Part shown: piece by piece, positions 7,133 to 14,714 of the stretch | Position numbering within the stretch: position 1 is the first letter of the stretch | Layout of the letters: every line of letters starts with the position of its first letter | NCBI GenBank assembly: GCA_016880395.1 | Contig: JAEHDN010000057.1 | Span: 1-19,925, forward strand | Direction of reading: 5' to 3' | DNA: 19,925 bases | From: Candidatus Eiseniibacteriota bacterium | Lineage (GTDB): Bacteria; Eisenbacteria; RBG-16-71-46; SZUA-252 | Program-made: the position numbers and the translations under genes | The notes under the pieces: generated by a model | What the model saw: the letters and a program-made list of their open reading frames with translations, nothing else | The model's database searches: none | Told to the model about the DNA's origin: nothing

Positions 7133-8734
7133 ATGCCCTCGCCCGTTCCGTTTCGCTCCGGTCCCCCCGAGGTGGCTCTCGTCCAGGCCTTTGCGCGCCC
7201 GCTCGACAATGCGGTCGCAACCGCCCGGACCTGCTACTCGTCGAAGGGCATCATCACGCCCGCCGAGGTGGGCGGGGATGCGCTGACCGAGGACAAGCGG
7301 CAGATCCGCCGCGAGCGGCGCGACGCGCTCGCGCGCGACCTCTATGCCGCGGGCCATCACACGACCTTCCAGCACGCGCACTTCCAGTTCACGCTCGACA
7401 AAGTCTCGCGGCAGTTCGTCTGGACCTTCCTGCACAGCCATCCCTTCTACAACTCGGAGCAGGTGAGCCAGCGCTATGTCGAGGTCAAGCCGAACACGAC
7501 GATCATTCCCGATCTCGGCGGCGGCGCGGCGCAGGAGGTCTACGAGAAGGCGGTCGCGCGGGGACATCAGGACTACTTCGAGCTGCGCGAGATGCTCACG
7601 CCGGTGGCGGAGGCCGAGTACTACAAGCGTTTCCCCGCCCGCGCGCACCAGCCCGAGCGCTGGGCCGTCGAGATCCAGAAGAAGTCGCAGGAGGTCGCGC
7701 GCTACGCGCTGCCCATCGGGACCTTCTGCTACCTCTACCACACGGTGAGCGCGCTCACGCTCCTGCGCTACCACCGCCTCGCCGACGAGCTGGACGCGCC
7801 CGCAGAGCAGCGACAGGTCGTCCAGGCCATGGTGGACGCGGTGCTCGCGCACGATCCCCAGTTCGGGGTTCTGCTCGAGGATCCGATCCCGCTCGAAGAG
7901 ACGCTCGAGTACCAGTTCTTCCAGCTCAACCCGGGGCTCCAGGGAGAGACGCTGGGGGCTGAGGCGCGGAAGGAGTTCGACGCGTCGCTCGACGGGTGGG
8001 TGTCGAAGCTCGTCTCGTGGAAGACGGAGAACGAAACCCTGCTGGCGTCGGCGGTGCGCGAGGTGCTCGGCATTCCGTCCTCGGCGCTGCCGGACGCCGA
8101 GGCGATCGCGCTCGTGATGGATCCCGCGACCAATACCTATCTCTCCGGCTCGCTCAACGTCACGACCATGAGCAAGCTGAGCCGGACGATGATGCATCCC
8201 TCCTACACATTCCGGAAGAAGCTCTCGCACACCGCGGACTCGCAGGACCAGCGCCACCGCGCCACGCCCGGATCGAGGCCGTGCCTCCAGGCGTACCTCG
8301 GGAGCGAGCCCGACTACATCGTGCCCGCGCTCGTGCTGGTGGACGAGCGGGTCGAGCGCCGGTATCGCGAGAGCATGGAGCGCGCCTGGGAAGCGATCCG
8401 CGAGCTCAGGCGGCTCGGCGTCTCGGACGAGATGGCCGCCTATCTCCTGCCGAACGCGGTCAGCATCCGCTTCACCGAATCGGCCGATCTCCTCGCGCTG
8501 CGGCACAAGCTCGCGATGCGGCTCTGTCTCAACGCGCAGGAGGAGATCTGGTACGCGGCACGCGACGAGGCCGAGCAGGTGAAGCTCGTGAATCCGCGGA
8601 TCGGGGCCTTCTTCCTGCCACCGTGCGGCCCGCGGATGCGCGCGGGCGTGAAGCCGTTCTGTCCCGAGGGAAAGCGCTACTGCGGGGTGCCCGCCTGGAA
8701 GATCCCGCTCCGGGAGATCACGCGGACGGTGTAG
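7133..8734 (+). CDS. Tandem ThyX-like protein (FAD-dependent thymidylate synthase family, double length)
   Basis: At 533 residues this is twice the length of ThyX, the flavin-dependent enzyme that methylates dUMP to dTMP, and both halves resemble it. The N-half has GHHTTFQHAHFQF (74-86, compare GHxSPFEHASF) and NSEQVSQRY (107-115, compare NExSxRY), but LHSHPF stands where the RHR motif should be. It then has ARYALPIGTFCYLYHTVSALTLL (189-211), a family core helix. The C-half has the RHR (374-376, in DQRHRATPGSRP) preceded by MMHPSYTFRKKLSH, but lacks the NExSxR tail. It ends in a Cys-containing segment with C498, C510 and C517 (PPCGP, FCPEG, YCGVP). Long ThyX-like proteins of this kind exist in other bacteria; their activity is not known to me. 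The start is probably ATG 7133, with GGTGG 10 nt upstream; GAGG is only 1 nt away. Confidence 0.8.
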   Translation: MPSPVPFRSGPPEVALVQAFARPLDNAVATARTCYSSKGIITPAEVGGDALTEDKRQIRRERRDALARDLYAAGHHTTFQHAHFQFTLDKVSRQFVWTFLHSHPFYNSEQVSQRYVEVKPNTTIIPDLGGGAAQEVYEKAVARGHQDYFELREMLTPVAEAEYYKRFPARAHQPERWAVEIQKKSQEVARYALPIGTFCYLYHTVSALTLLRYHRLADELDAPAEQRQVVQAMVDAVLAHDPQFGVLLEDPIPLEETLEYQFFQLNPGLQGETLGAEARKEFDASLDGWVSKLVSWKTENETLLASAVREVLGIPSSALPDAEAIALVMDPATNTYLSGSLNVTTMSKLSRTMMHPSYTFRKKLSHTADSQDQRHRATPGSRPCLQAYLGSEPDYIVPALVLVDERVERRYRESMERAWEAIRELRRLGVSDEMAAYLLPNAVSIRFTESADLLALRHKLAMRLCLNAQEEIWYAARDEAEQVKLVNPRIGAFFLPPCGPRMRAGVKPFCPEGKRYCGVPAWKIPLREITRTV

Positions 8735-8746
8735 CGATGGGTGCGG

Positions 8747-9298
8747 CTACTCCGCGGCCGCGCGGAGCGAATCCACGTACGCCTGGATCTTCCCCTTCTC
8801 GTACCAGCGGGTATTGATGTACTTCGCGTAGATCATGAACTCGGGGGTGCGCACGAATCCGCTCACGCCGCCGAGCATGTCGGAGTTGGGCTTGAGGAAG
8901 TACGTCGCGGGATAGCCGTTCACGCCGATCGCCCGAGCGAACTCGCGCTCGGTCAGCTCCTTCCCCCGCCAGTGCATCTTCGTCGAGGCCTCGCCGTTCA
9001 CCTTGGCGAGGACGAAGTTCTGCTTCAGGTAGGCCGCTACCTCGGGATCGCCGTAGGTCTGCTTCTCCATGACCCGGCACCAGCCGCACCACGTCGTGTA
9101 GACGTCGACGATCACGTGCTTGTTCTGAGACTGCGCGCGATTGGTGGCGGCGTCGAAGGCGAGCCACTCCAGCCGGCTCTCGGGCTTGGCGGCGGCCTTG
9201 CCGTCCTCGGTCTTGGCGGCTTCCTTGGCGGCGGAGGCGGGACCCGGGGTCAGGGCCAGGAGGCTCAACGCGGCAACGAGGGCGAGGTGCTGTCTCAT
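8747..9298 (-). CDS. Exported thioredoxin-fold protein with CGWC active site
   Basis: A 183-residue protein with a signal peptide (MRQHLALVAALSLLALTPGPASA) and a short Lys/Ala-rich linker. The thioredoxin domain has the redox pair C71/C74 in TTWCGWCRVMEKQTY and a cis-Pro at P130 in GVNGYPATYF. WCGWC-x(3)-E with a 'GDPEVAAYL' helix resembles the thioredoxin_7/DUF255-like and SoxW/DsbD-gamma groups that reduce or rescue periplasmic proteins. The partner is unknown. The frame is open to an ATG at 9367, but that codon overlaps the -10 of a good promoter, so the ATG at 9298, right at the signal peptide, is preferred; AGAAGG lies 11 nt upstream. It converges on the ThyX-like gene, with only 12 bp between the stops. 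Confidence 0.87.
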   Translation of the reverse strand: MRQHLALVAALSLLALTPGPASAAKEAAKTEDGKAAAKPESRLEWLAFDAATNRAQSQNKHVIVDVYTTWCGWCRVMEKQTYGDPEVAAYLKQNFVLAKVNGEASTKMHWRGKELTEREFARAIGVNGYPATYFLKPNSDMLGGVSGFVRTPEFMIYAKYINTRWYEKGKIQAYVDSLRAAAE

Positions 9299-9365
9299 GT
9301 GAGCGTAAGCCTTCTCTAGGGAAGCAGTTGCCGTTCCAGCCGCGGGGCGCCAGGTACGGTTACCC

Positions 9366-9395
9366 ATTGTACTACCGTCGAATACACCGCATCAA
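9366..9395 (-). promoter_or_regulatory. Sigma-70 promoter of the thioredoxin-like gene
   Basis: On the minus strand TTGATG (9395-9390) and TACAAT (9371-9366, 5 of 6 matches to TATAAT) are 18 bp apart. Initiation would be near 9359, giving a leader of about 60 nt. The -35 overlaps the stop codon of the upstream MFS gene, so the thioredoxin-like gene can be transcribed independently of it. Confidence 0.65.
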
Positions 9396-10642
9396 CGCGG
9401 TTTTCTTCCGGTTACGCCATCCACGGCGGTCGTCGCCGTCGTGAGATCCCCGGCCGCCCCAGCGAGAGCATCCCGGCCGCCGGCCCTGGCCTGAATCCAT
9501 GCTACGGGAGCCGCGGCCGCGATGAATCCCATGGCCAGCCAGGGCACCGCCTGGAGCCCGAACCGGTCCGCCAGGAGGCCGCCGGTCACGGGGCCCGTGA
9601 TCGTGGCGAGAGCGTAGGCCCCGCTCAGGATTCCGAGTCCGCCCGCGCGCTGGCGCTCCGTCGAGTACTCGCTCGCGAGCACGTTCGCGCTCACGTTGAC
9701 CAGGCTGTACAAGGGGAGCGTGTAGATGATCCCGACGACCACGGGATCGCGTGCGAGCGCGATACCGAGGTACATGCCGAGATAGAGCGTGACCCCGATC
9801 GCGAGGACGAGCCGCCCGCGGAAGCGCCGGATCAGCGGCCCCACGTAGAGGAACGAGATGATTCCGAGCACGCTCGACGCGGCGAGCGAGTAGCGGAGCG
9901 TGCGGATGCTCGCATGCAGGTGCTCGACCATGTACACCGAGAAGAAGCCCCACATGACGTAGTTCGCCGCGACGAAGAGGAAGGCCAGCATGCAGAGACG
10001 GAGGAGTCTCGGATTCTCGTAGAGCGACGCGAGGTCCGCCGCGATGCGCGCGGTCCAGCTCTCGTGGGCACGCGCGGGCGCGGGCGCGCGCCGGAGATCC
10101 CGGAGGGCCACCGTCGAAAGGAGCAGATGGAGTCCCATGACTCCGGCGCACGACCAGAGCGCCAGCCGGAGCCCCGATCCGATGCCGTGCTCGAGGAGAC
10201 CGCCCGCGCCATAGCTCCCGAACAGCCAGCCCGTGGACTGCGCCATGAGCACGGCGGCGAGGGCGTACTCCTTCCGGTCCGGCCTCGCGAGTGTCGCGTA
10301 CGTCTTCACGGAGGGGGCGGTCGTCCCATAGAAGAGCGACGCCAGTCCGACGAAGAGAAGCACGGAGAAACCGGTCCGGAAGAAGGGTATACCGACCAGG
10401 GCGATCACGTAGCCGGCCAGCCCGAGCAGGATGAATGGCTTCAGTCGCCCCGTGACATCGGAGAGTCCCCCCCAGACATTGCCCGCGAGCATGGCTCCGA
10501 GCGCCGGGAGCGCCACGACGAGCGCGATCATGAGGTACGAAGGCTCTCCGAGCGCGCTCCGCAGGTAGAGCGGCAGGTATCCCTGGATCAGGGTGAGCGA
10601 GAGCCCTTCCAGGAGCGCGGTGAGCAGGATCAGGGGCGGCAT
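9392..10642 (-). CDS. MFS transporter
   Basis: A 416-residue major-facilitator protein with about 12 membrane segments in two six-helix halves joined by a cytoplasmic loop (about residues 185-205, RDLRRAPAPARAHESW). The MFS signature between helices 2 and 3 is clear: GNVWGGLSDVTGRLKP (54-69). The YMVEHLHAS and NVLASEYSTERQRAGGLG segments look like sugar- or drug-exporter MFS members, but the substrate cannot be assigned. The ATG at 10642 starts directly at helix 1. No Shine-Dalgarno is visible, so translation may be leaderless or weak. The C-terminal 35 residues after the last helix are polar and Ala/Gly/Thr-rich. It is divergent from the DUF3798 transporter operon across 173 bp. Confidence 0.88.
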   Translation of the reverse strand: MPPLILLTALLEGLSLTLIQGYLPLYLRSALGEPSYLMIALVVALPALGAMLAGNVWGGLSDVTGRLKPFILLGLAGYVIALVGIPFFRTGFSVLLFVGLASLFYGTTAPSVKTYATLARPDRKEYALAAVLMAQSTGWLFGSYGAGGLLEHGIGSGLRLALWSCAGVMGLHLLLSTVALRDLRRAPAPARAHESWTARIAADLASLYENPRLLRLCMLAFLFVAANYVMWGFFSVYMVEHLHASIRTLRYSLAASSVLGIISFLYVGPLIRRFRGRLVLAIGVTLYLGMYLGIALARDPVVVGIIYTLPLYSLVNVSANVLASEYSTERQRAGGLGILSGAYALATITGPVTGGLLADRFGLQAVPWLAMGFIAAAAPVAWIQARAGGRDALAGAAGDLTTATTAVDGVTGRKPR

Positions 10643-10732
10643 GGTCGGGCGAGGCTAGCACGGCCGGCCGCGGCGCGGCGGTGTCCGGCGGCTGGGCCGG
10701 TCCCCGCGTCGCTGGTGCGGCCTCGTCCCCTT

Positions 10733-10741
10733 TGCTAGACT
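10733..10741 (+). promoter_or_regulatory. Extended -10 promoter of the DUF3798 transporter operon
   Basis: TGCTAGACT (10733-10741) is a TGn plus TAGACT extended -10 in the 173-bp divergent gap, with no convincing -35. Initiation near 10748 would give a leader of about 68 nt that contains the palindrome at 10785-10800. It is the only promoter-like motif I find before the four-gene operon. Confidence 0.5.
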
Positions 10742-10784
10742 GGCTCGATCCTCGCGATGTTCCCAGGTCTCGCCGGCTTCGATG

Positions 10785-10800
10785 GCCCGCCGCGGCGGGC
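10785..10800 (+). promoter_or_regulatory. Perfect 16-bp palindrome abutting the operon's ribosome binding site
   Basis: GCCCGCCGCGGCGGGC is its own reverse complement. It ends at 10800 and the ribosome binding site GGAGG begins at 10801, 10 nt before the ATG at 10816. As DNA it could be an operator for a dimeric repressor. As RNA it would fold to a 6-bp GC stem with a CGCG loop touching the Shine-Dalgarno. Either would suit control of transporter expression. GC-only palindromes do arise by chance in high-GC DNA, so the role is unproven. Confidence 0.4.
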
Positions 10801-10815
10801 GGAGGCAATCCACCC

Positions 10816-12006
10816 ATGACCGTCCCGCTTCGTTCGCGCGCGTCCTCGGCGCTCGCCCTGGCCGCGACGCTTTCCCTGTCGCTCCTCGCGCTCGCCGGCT
10901 GCGGCAGCCGCCCGTCCGGCCAGACCTCCGCGACCAACGCCGTGGCGTCGCCCGCGGCTCCGCCCGAGCGTGCCATCCACTTCAAGATCGGCATCATGAC
11001 CGGCACCGTGTCCCAGGGCGAGGACGAGTTCCGCGCCGGACAGATGGTCATCCAGAAGTACGGCGCTGATCACGTGCGCCACGTCACCTACCCTGACAAC
11101 TTCATGAACGAGCAGGAGACCGTCATCTCCCAGCTCGTCGGCCTCGCGGACGATCCCGACGTGAAGGTGATCATCGTGGGCCAGGCGATCCCGGGCTCGA
11201 TCGCGGCGCTCCGGAAGATTCGCGAGAAGCGCCCCGACATCAAGCTGGCGTTCATCGAGCCGCACGAGGATCCCACGATGGTGAACGACGCCGTCGACCT
11301 CTCGATCCAGCCCGACCAGCTCGCGCGCGGCCGCACCATCGTCGAGGTGGCCAAGACGATGGGCGTCACCGACCTCGTCCACTACTCGTTCCCGCGCCAC
11401 ATGTCGCAGTACCTTCTCGCGAAGCGCCGCGACATCATGAAGGACGAGTGCGCCAAGAACGGGATCAAGTTCCACTTCGTGACGGCGCCCGATCCGATGG
11501 GAGAAGGAGGCCTCAACGCGACCCAGCAGTTCGTGCTCGAGGACGTGCCACGCGAGCTCAAGACCTACGGCCCGAAGACGGCCTTCTTCTCCACCAACTG
11601 CGGCATGATGGATCCGATGATCAAGTCCGTAATCACGAACGGCGGCTACATCCCCGAGCAGTGCTGCCCCAGCCCGACGCACGGCTATCCGACAGCGCTT
11701 GGCATTGCGATCCCCGCCGACAAGGCCGGGGACATGGCCTACATCAACGCCGAGAACAAGAAGATCATCGCGGACCACCACATGACCGGCCACTTCGCGA
11801 CCTGGCCGGTGCCCGAGGTGATGCTCTCGATCCGGGCCATGACCGATCTCATGGTCGACTCGGTCGAGGGGAAGGCGGACTACAAGGATCCGGCCCAGGT
11901 GAAGGCCTACATGGAGAAGAAAGCAGGCGTGCCGATCACGATCGCGAAGTACGACCCGGCCAAGGGCAACTCCTACCTGTTCCTTGTCAGCAACATCTAC
12001 TACTAG
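10816..12006 (+). CDS. DUF3798 lipoprotein, substrate-binding component of an ABC importer
   Basis: A 396-residue lipoprotein. The signal peptide ends in the lipobox LALAGC, giving lipidated C29, and a Ser/Ala/Pro linker reaches to about residue 52. The mature domain begins FKIGIMTGTVSQGEDEFRAG and continues KYGADHVRHVTYPDNF, VKVIIVGQAIPG and IKLAFIEPHEDP, like DUF3798, a periplasmic-binding-protein fold related to the basic-membrane-protein (BMP/Med) group. It presumably captures a small ligand outside the inner membrane and hands it to the permeases encoded downstream. Characterised BMP relatives bind nucleosides or autoinducer-2-like sugars, but the DUF3798 ligand is unknown to me. A CC pair (PEQCCPSPTHGYP) and several Cys and His residues occur in the second lobe. 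GGAGG precedes the ATG by 10 nt. First gene of the operon. Confidence 0.88.
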   Translation: MTVPLRSRASSALALAATLSLSLLALAGCGSRPSGQTSATNAVASPAAPPERAIHFKIGIMTGTVSQGEDEFRAGQMVIQKYGADHVRHVTYPDNFMNEQETVISQLVGLADDPDVKVIIVGQAIPGSIAALRKIREKRPDIKLAFIEPHEDPTMVNDAVDLSIQPDQLARGRTIVEVAKTMGVTDLVHYSFPRHMSQYLLAKRRDIMKDECAKNGIKFHFVTAPDPMGEGGLNATQQFVLEDVPRELKTYGPKTAFFSTNCGMMDPMIKSVITNGGYIPEQCCPSPTHGYPTALGIAIPADKAGDMAYINAENKKIIADHHMTGHFATWPVPEVMLSIRAMTDLMVDSVEGKADYKDPAQVKAYMEKKAGVPITIAKYDPAKGNSYLFLVSNIYY

Positions 12007-12025
12007 CGCGGACGGCGGCGGGTCA

Positions 12026-13639
12026 TTGGACCCCGGCGGCTCGGGTCCAGGCGGCGGCGGCGCGCCCGTCCTCGAGCTTCGCGACATCGGCAAGGAGTAC
12101 GAAGGCGTCCGCGTCGTGAAGGGCGTCTCGCTCGCGATCCCCGCGGGCGAGATCCACGCGCTGCTCGGCGAGAACGGCGCCGGCAAGTCCACCCTGATGA
12201 ACATCCTCTTCGGGATGCCGGTCATCCAGGAGACGGGCGGCTACACGGGCGAGATCCTGCTCGATGGCCGCCCGGTTCGTTTCCGGAGCCCGGGCGAGGC
12301 GATCGCCGCCGGAATCGGCATGGTTCATCAGGAGTTCATGCTCCTCCCCGGGTTTCGCATCGCCGAGAACATCAAGCTGAACCGCGAGCCCTCGCGGCGC
12401 AACCTCCTCTCTCGCGTGCTCGGGAGCGGCCTCGAGCGGCTCGACGTGCGTCGCATGCGGGAGGATGCCCGGCGCGCGCTCGATCGGGTCGGCCTCGGTA
12501 TCGACGAGTGGCTCCCGGTCGCGGGGCTCCCTGTCGGGCACATGCAGTTCGTCGAGATCGCGCGCGAGGTGGACAAGGAACAGCTCCGCGCCCTCATCTT
12601 CGACGAGCCCACCGCCGTGCTCACCGAGACCGAGGCCGAGCGCCTGCTCGAGACCATGCGCGCGTTCGCCCGGTCCGGGGTCGCGGTGCTCTTCATCACG
12701 CACCGGCTCGAGGAGGTCCGGGCCATCGCCGACCGAGCCACCGTGCTCCGCGATGGCGAGGTGGTCGGCGTCGTGGATCCGAAGACGACGTCGGTCGTGC
12801 GGATCGCCGAGATGATGGTCGGGCGTCCCGCGGGCCCGACCGCGGGCCGGCGGCAGCTCCCCGCGGGCGGAGAGGCCGCCATGACGATCGAGCACCTGCG
12901 CGTCGACATGCCCGGGGAGCCGGTCCTGGACGTGTCGCTCGTGGTGCGGCGCGGAGAGATCCTCGGGATCGGCGGGCTCGCCGGCCAGGGGAAGATCGGG
13001 ATCGCGAACGGCGTGATGGGACTCTATCCCGCGAGCGGGCGCGTCGCGCTCGACGGGAGAGAGTTCCCGCTCAACCGCCCGCGCGAGGCGCTCGAGCGCG
13101 GGCTCGCGTTCGTGTCCGAGGACCGCCGCGGCGTGGGCCTCCTCGGCGAGGAGAGCGTCGAGCTGAACATCGCGCTCTCGGCTCTGGAGGCGCAGGGCCG
13201 GTTCCTGCGACCCTTCCCCGTGCCGGCGCTCCGCCCGCTCGATCCGCGCGCGCTCCGCGCGCACGCCGACGCGATGATCCGCGATCTCGACATCCGCACG
13301 ACCGGCCCGGCGCAGCAGGTGCGGCGGCTCTCCGGCGGCAACCAGCAGAAGGTCTGCCTCGCCCGCGCGATGACGCTCCGACCCAAGCTCTTGTTCGTCT
13401 CCGAGCCGACGCGCGGGATCGACGTCGGAGCGAAGGCGAGGGTGCTCGAGATCCTCACGCGACTGAATCGCGAGGAAGGCGTGACGCTCGTCCTCACGTC
13501 CTCGGAGTTGGCCGAGCTGCGCGCGCTGTGCGACCGGGTCGCGATCATCTACCGGGGCCGCGTGGAGACGATCCTCCCGCCCGACGCGCCTGACGCCGCG
13601 TTCGGCCTCGCGATGGCGGGCGAGGAGCAGGCGGCTTGA
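12026..13639 (+). CDS. Sugar/nucleoside-type ABC transporter ATPase (two NBDs fused, RbsA/BMP class)
   Basis: The energising subunit for the DUF3798 importer, with two nucleotide-binding domains in one chain (537 residues from TTG 12026; a TTG at 11984 inside the preceding gene would give 551). NBD1 has Walker A GENGAGKST (48-56), Q-loop MVHQEF, signature LPVGHMQ (168-174, normally LSxGxxQ), Walker B ALIFDEPTA and switch H226. NBD2 has a degenerate Walker A (GLAGQGKIG, 317-325), a canonical LSGGNQQKV (435-443), and Walker B LLFVSEPTRGID, with Ser where Asp is usual but the Glu kept. A weakened second P-loop and the EPTRGIDVGAK segment are known features of RbsA-type proteins. The NBD1 signature Pro is more unusual. 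The permease gene follows after 40 bp. Confidence 0.9.
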   Translation: MDPGGSGPGGGGAPVLELRDIGKEYEGVRVVKGVSLAIPAGEIHALLGENGAGKSTLMNILFGMPVIQETGGYTGEILLDGRPVRFRSPGEAIAAGIGMVHQEFMLLPGFRIAENIKLNREPSRRNLLSRVLGSGLERLDVRRMREDARRALDRVGLGIDEWLPVAGLPVGHMQFVEIAREVDKEQLRALIFDEPTAVLTETEAERLLETMRAFARSGVAVLFITHRLEEVRAIADRATVLRDGEVVGVVDPKTTSVVRIAEMMVGRPAGPTAGRRQLPAGGEAAMTIEHLRVDMPGEPVLDVSLVVRRGEILGIGGLAGQGKIGIANGVMGLYPASGRVALDGREFPLNRPREALERGLAFVSEDRRGVGLLGEESVELNIALSALEAQGRFLRPFPVPALRPLDPRALRAHADAMIRDLDIRTTGPAQQVRRLSGGNQQKVCLARAMTLRPKLLFVSEPTRGIDVGAKARVLEILTRLNREEGVTLVLTSSELAELRALCDRVAIIYRGRVETILPPDAPDAAFGLAMAGEEQAA

Positions 13640-13679
13640 GGCTTCCGCTTCGGGGGCGGCCCGCCGGGGTGCGGCCCGC

Positions 13680-14714
13680 GTGACCATCCGGCTGCCCGCC
13701 GCAGTCCGCGAATTCGGCCTTCCCCGCATCCTCATCGCCGCGTTCCTCGTGGCCCTCTTCGCCGTGGCGATCGCGACGCACATGAGCTTCGCGATCCTTC
13801 TCACCGACTGCATCGCTCGCGTGGCGCGGAATGGAATCCTGGTGCTGGCGCTCCTCCCTGCGATCCAGGGCGGGCTCGGCCTCAACTTCGGCCTCCCGAT
13901 CGGGATCATCTGCGGGCTCATCGGCTGCGTCATCTCACTCAACTTCGGGGTGCACGGGGTGGCGGGCGTCGCGCTCGCGATGGGCGTCGGCGTCGCGCTC
14001 GCGGTCCCGGTGGGTGCAGCGTACGGGTGGCTCCTCAACCGGACGCGCGGCCAGGAGATGATGGTCGGAACCTATCTCGGGTTCGCGCTCGTTTCGGGGA
14101 TGTCCATCTTCTGGCTCCTCGCGCCGTTCCGGAACCCAACGTTGGTCTGGGCGATCGGCGGCAAGGGGCTCCGCACGACGCTCGCGCTGACCGGGATCTA
14201 CGACCGGGTCCTCGACCGGTGGCTCCAGTTCGACGTGGCGGGGGTGACGATTCCCACGGGAGCGCTGCTCGCCTTCCTGGGTCTCTGCTTCCTCGTGTGG
14301 CTCTTCTTTCGCACGCGGATGGGGATCACGATCGCCGCCGCGCGGAGCAATCCTCGGTTCGCGCTCGCGGCCGGCATCTCCGATGAGCGGACGCGCATCC
14401 AGGCGTCCGTCCTCACGACCGTGCTGGGGGCCGTGGGCATCGTCGTCTACTCCCAGTCCTTCGGCTTCGTCCAGCTCTACACCGCGCCGCTCCTCATGGC
14501 CTTTCCGGCGATCGCCTGCATCCTCATCGGTGGAGCGACCGTGACGCGGGCGACCATCGCCCACGTGATCATCGGAACGCTCCTCTTCCAGTCGATCCTC
14601 ACGACCGCGCTCCCGGTCACGAGCCAGGTGATCGAAGGGGACATCAGCGAGACCGCCCGGCTCATCATCCAGAACGGGATGATCCTCTACGCGCTGACGA
14701 GGTTCGGGAAGTGA
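13680..14714 (+). CDS. ABC transporter permease 1 (RbsC/BMP-type)
   Basis: A 344-residue inner-membrane subunit with about nine hydrophobic segments. After helix 1 (about 16-34) comes RNGILVLALLPAIQGGLGLNFGLPIG (about 50-75), the conserved core helix pair of this permease class. The cytoplasmic coupling loop RTRMGITIAAARSNPRFALAAGISDERTRI (about 211-240) corresponds to the EAA-like loop of RbsC-type permeases that contacts the ATPase. The start is the GTG at 13680, 40 bp after the ATPase stop, with no strong ribosome binding site. It shares the RNxxLVxALLPxxxGLGLNFG core with the next gene, so the two are paralogues that likely form a heterodimeric channel. The stop overlaps the next GTG. Confidence 0.88.
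   Translation: MTIRLPAAVREFGLPRILIAAFLVALFAVAIATHMSFAILLTDCIARVARNGILVLALLPAIQGGLGLNFGLPIGIICGLIGCVISLNFGVHGVAGVALAMGVGVALAVPVGAAYGWLLNRTRGQEMMVGTYLGFALVSGMSIFWLLAPFRNPTLVWAIGGKGLRTTLALTGIYDRVLDRWLQFDVAGVTIPTGALLAFLGLCFLVWLFFRTRMGITIAAARSNPRFALAAGISDERTRIQASVLTTVLGAVGIVVYSQSFGFVQLYTAPLLMAFPAIACILIGGATVTRATIAHVIIGTLLFQSILTTALPVTSQVIEGDISETARLIIQNGMILYALTRFGK

Noticed and set aside
7085..8506. 473-codon minus-strand frame opposite the ThyX-like gene
   Set aside because: Composition is typical of an antisense shadow and it has no recognisable motif.
9299..9367. N-terminal extension of the thioredoxin-like protein to an ATG at 9367
   Set aside because: That ATG overlaps the -10 hexamer of a good promoter, and the extra residues precede a normal signal peptide.
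10735..12225. 496-codon minus-strand frame opposite the DUF3798 gene
   Set aside because: Asp/His/Val/Arg-rich antisense shadow; the plus-strand frame has a signal peptide, lipobox and family motifs.
12023..14038. 671-codon minus-strand frame opposite the ABC ATPase and first permease
   Set aside because: It spans two well-supported genes and has no domain of its own; its length is explained by the GC bias.
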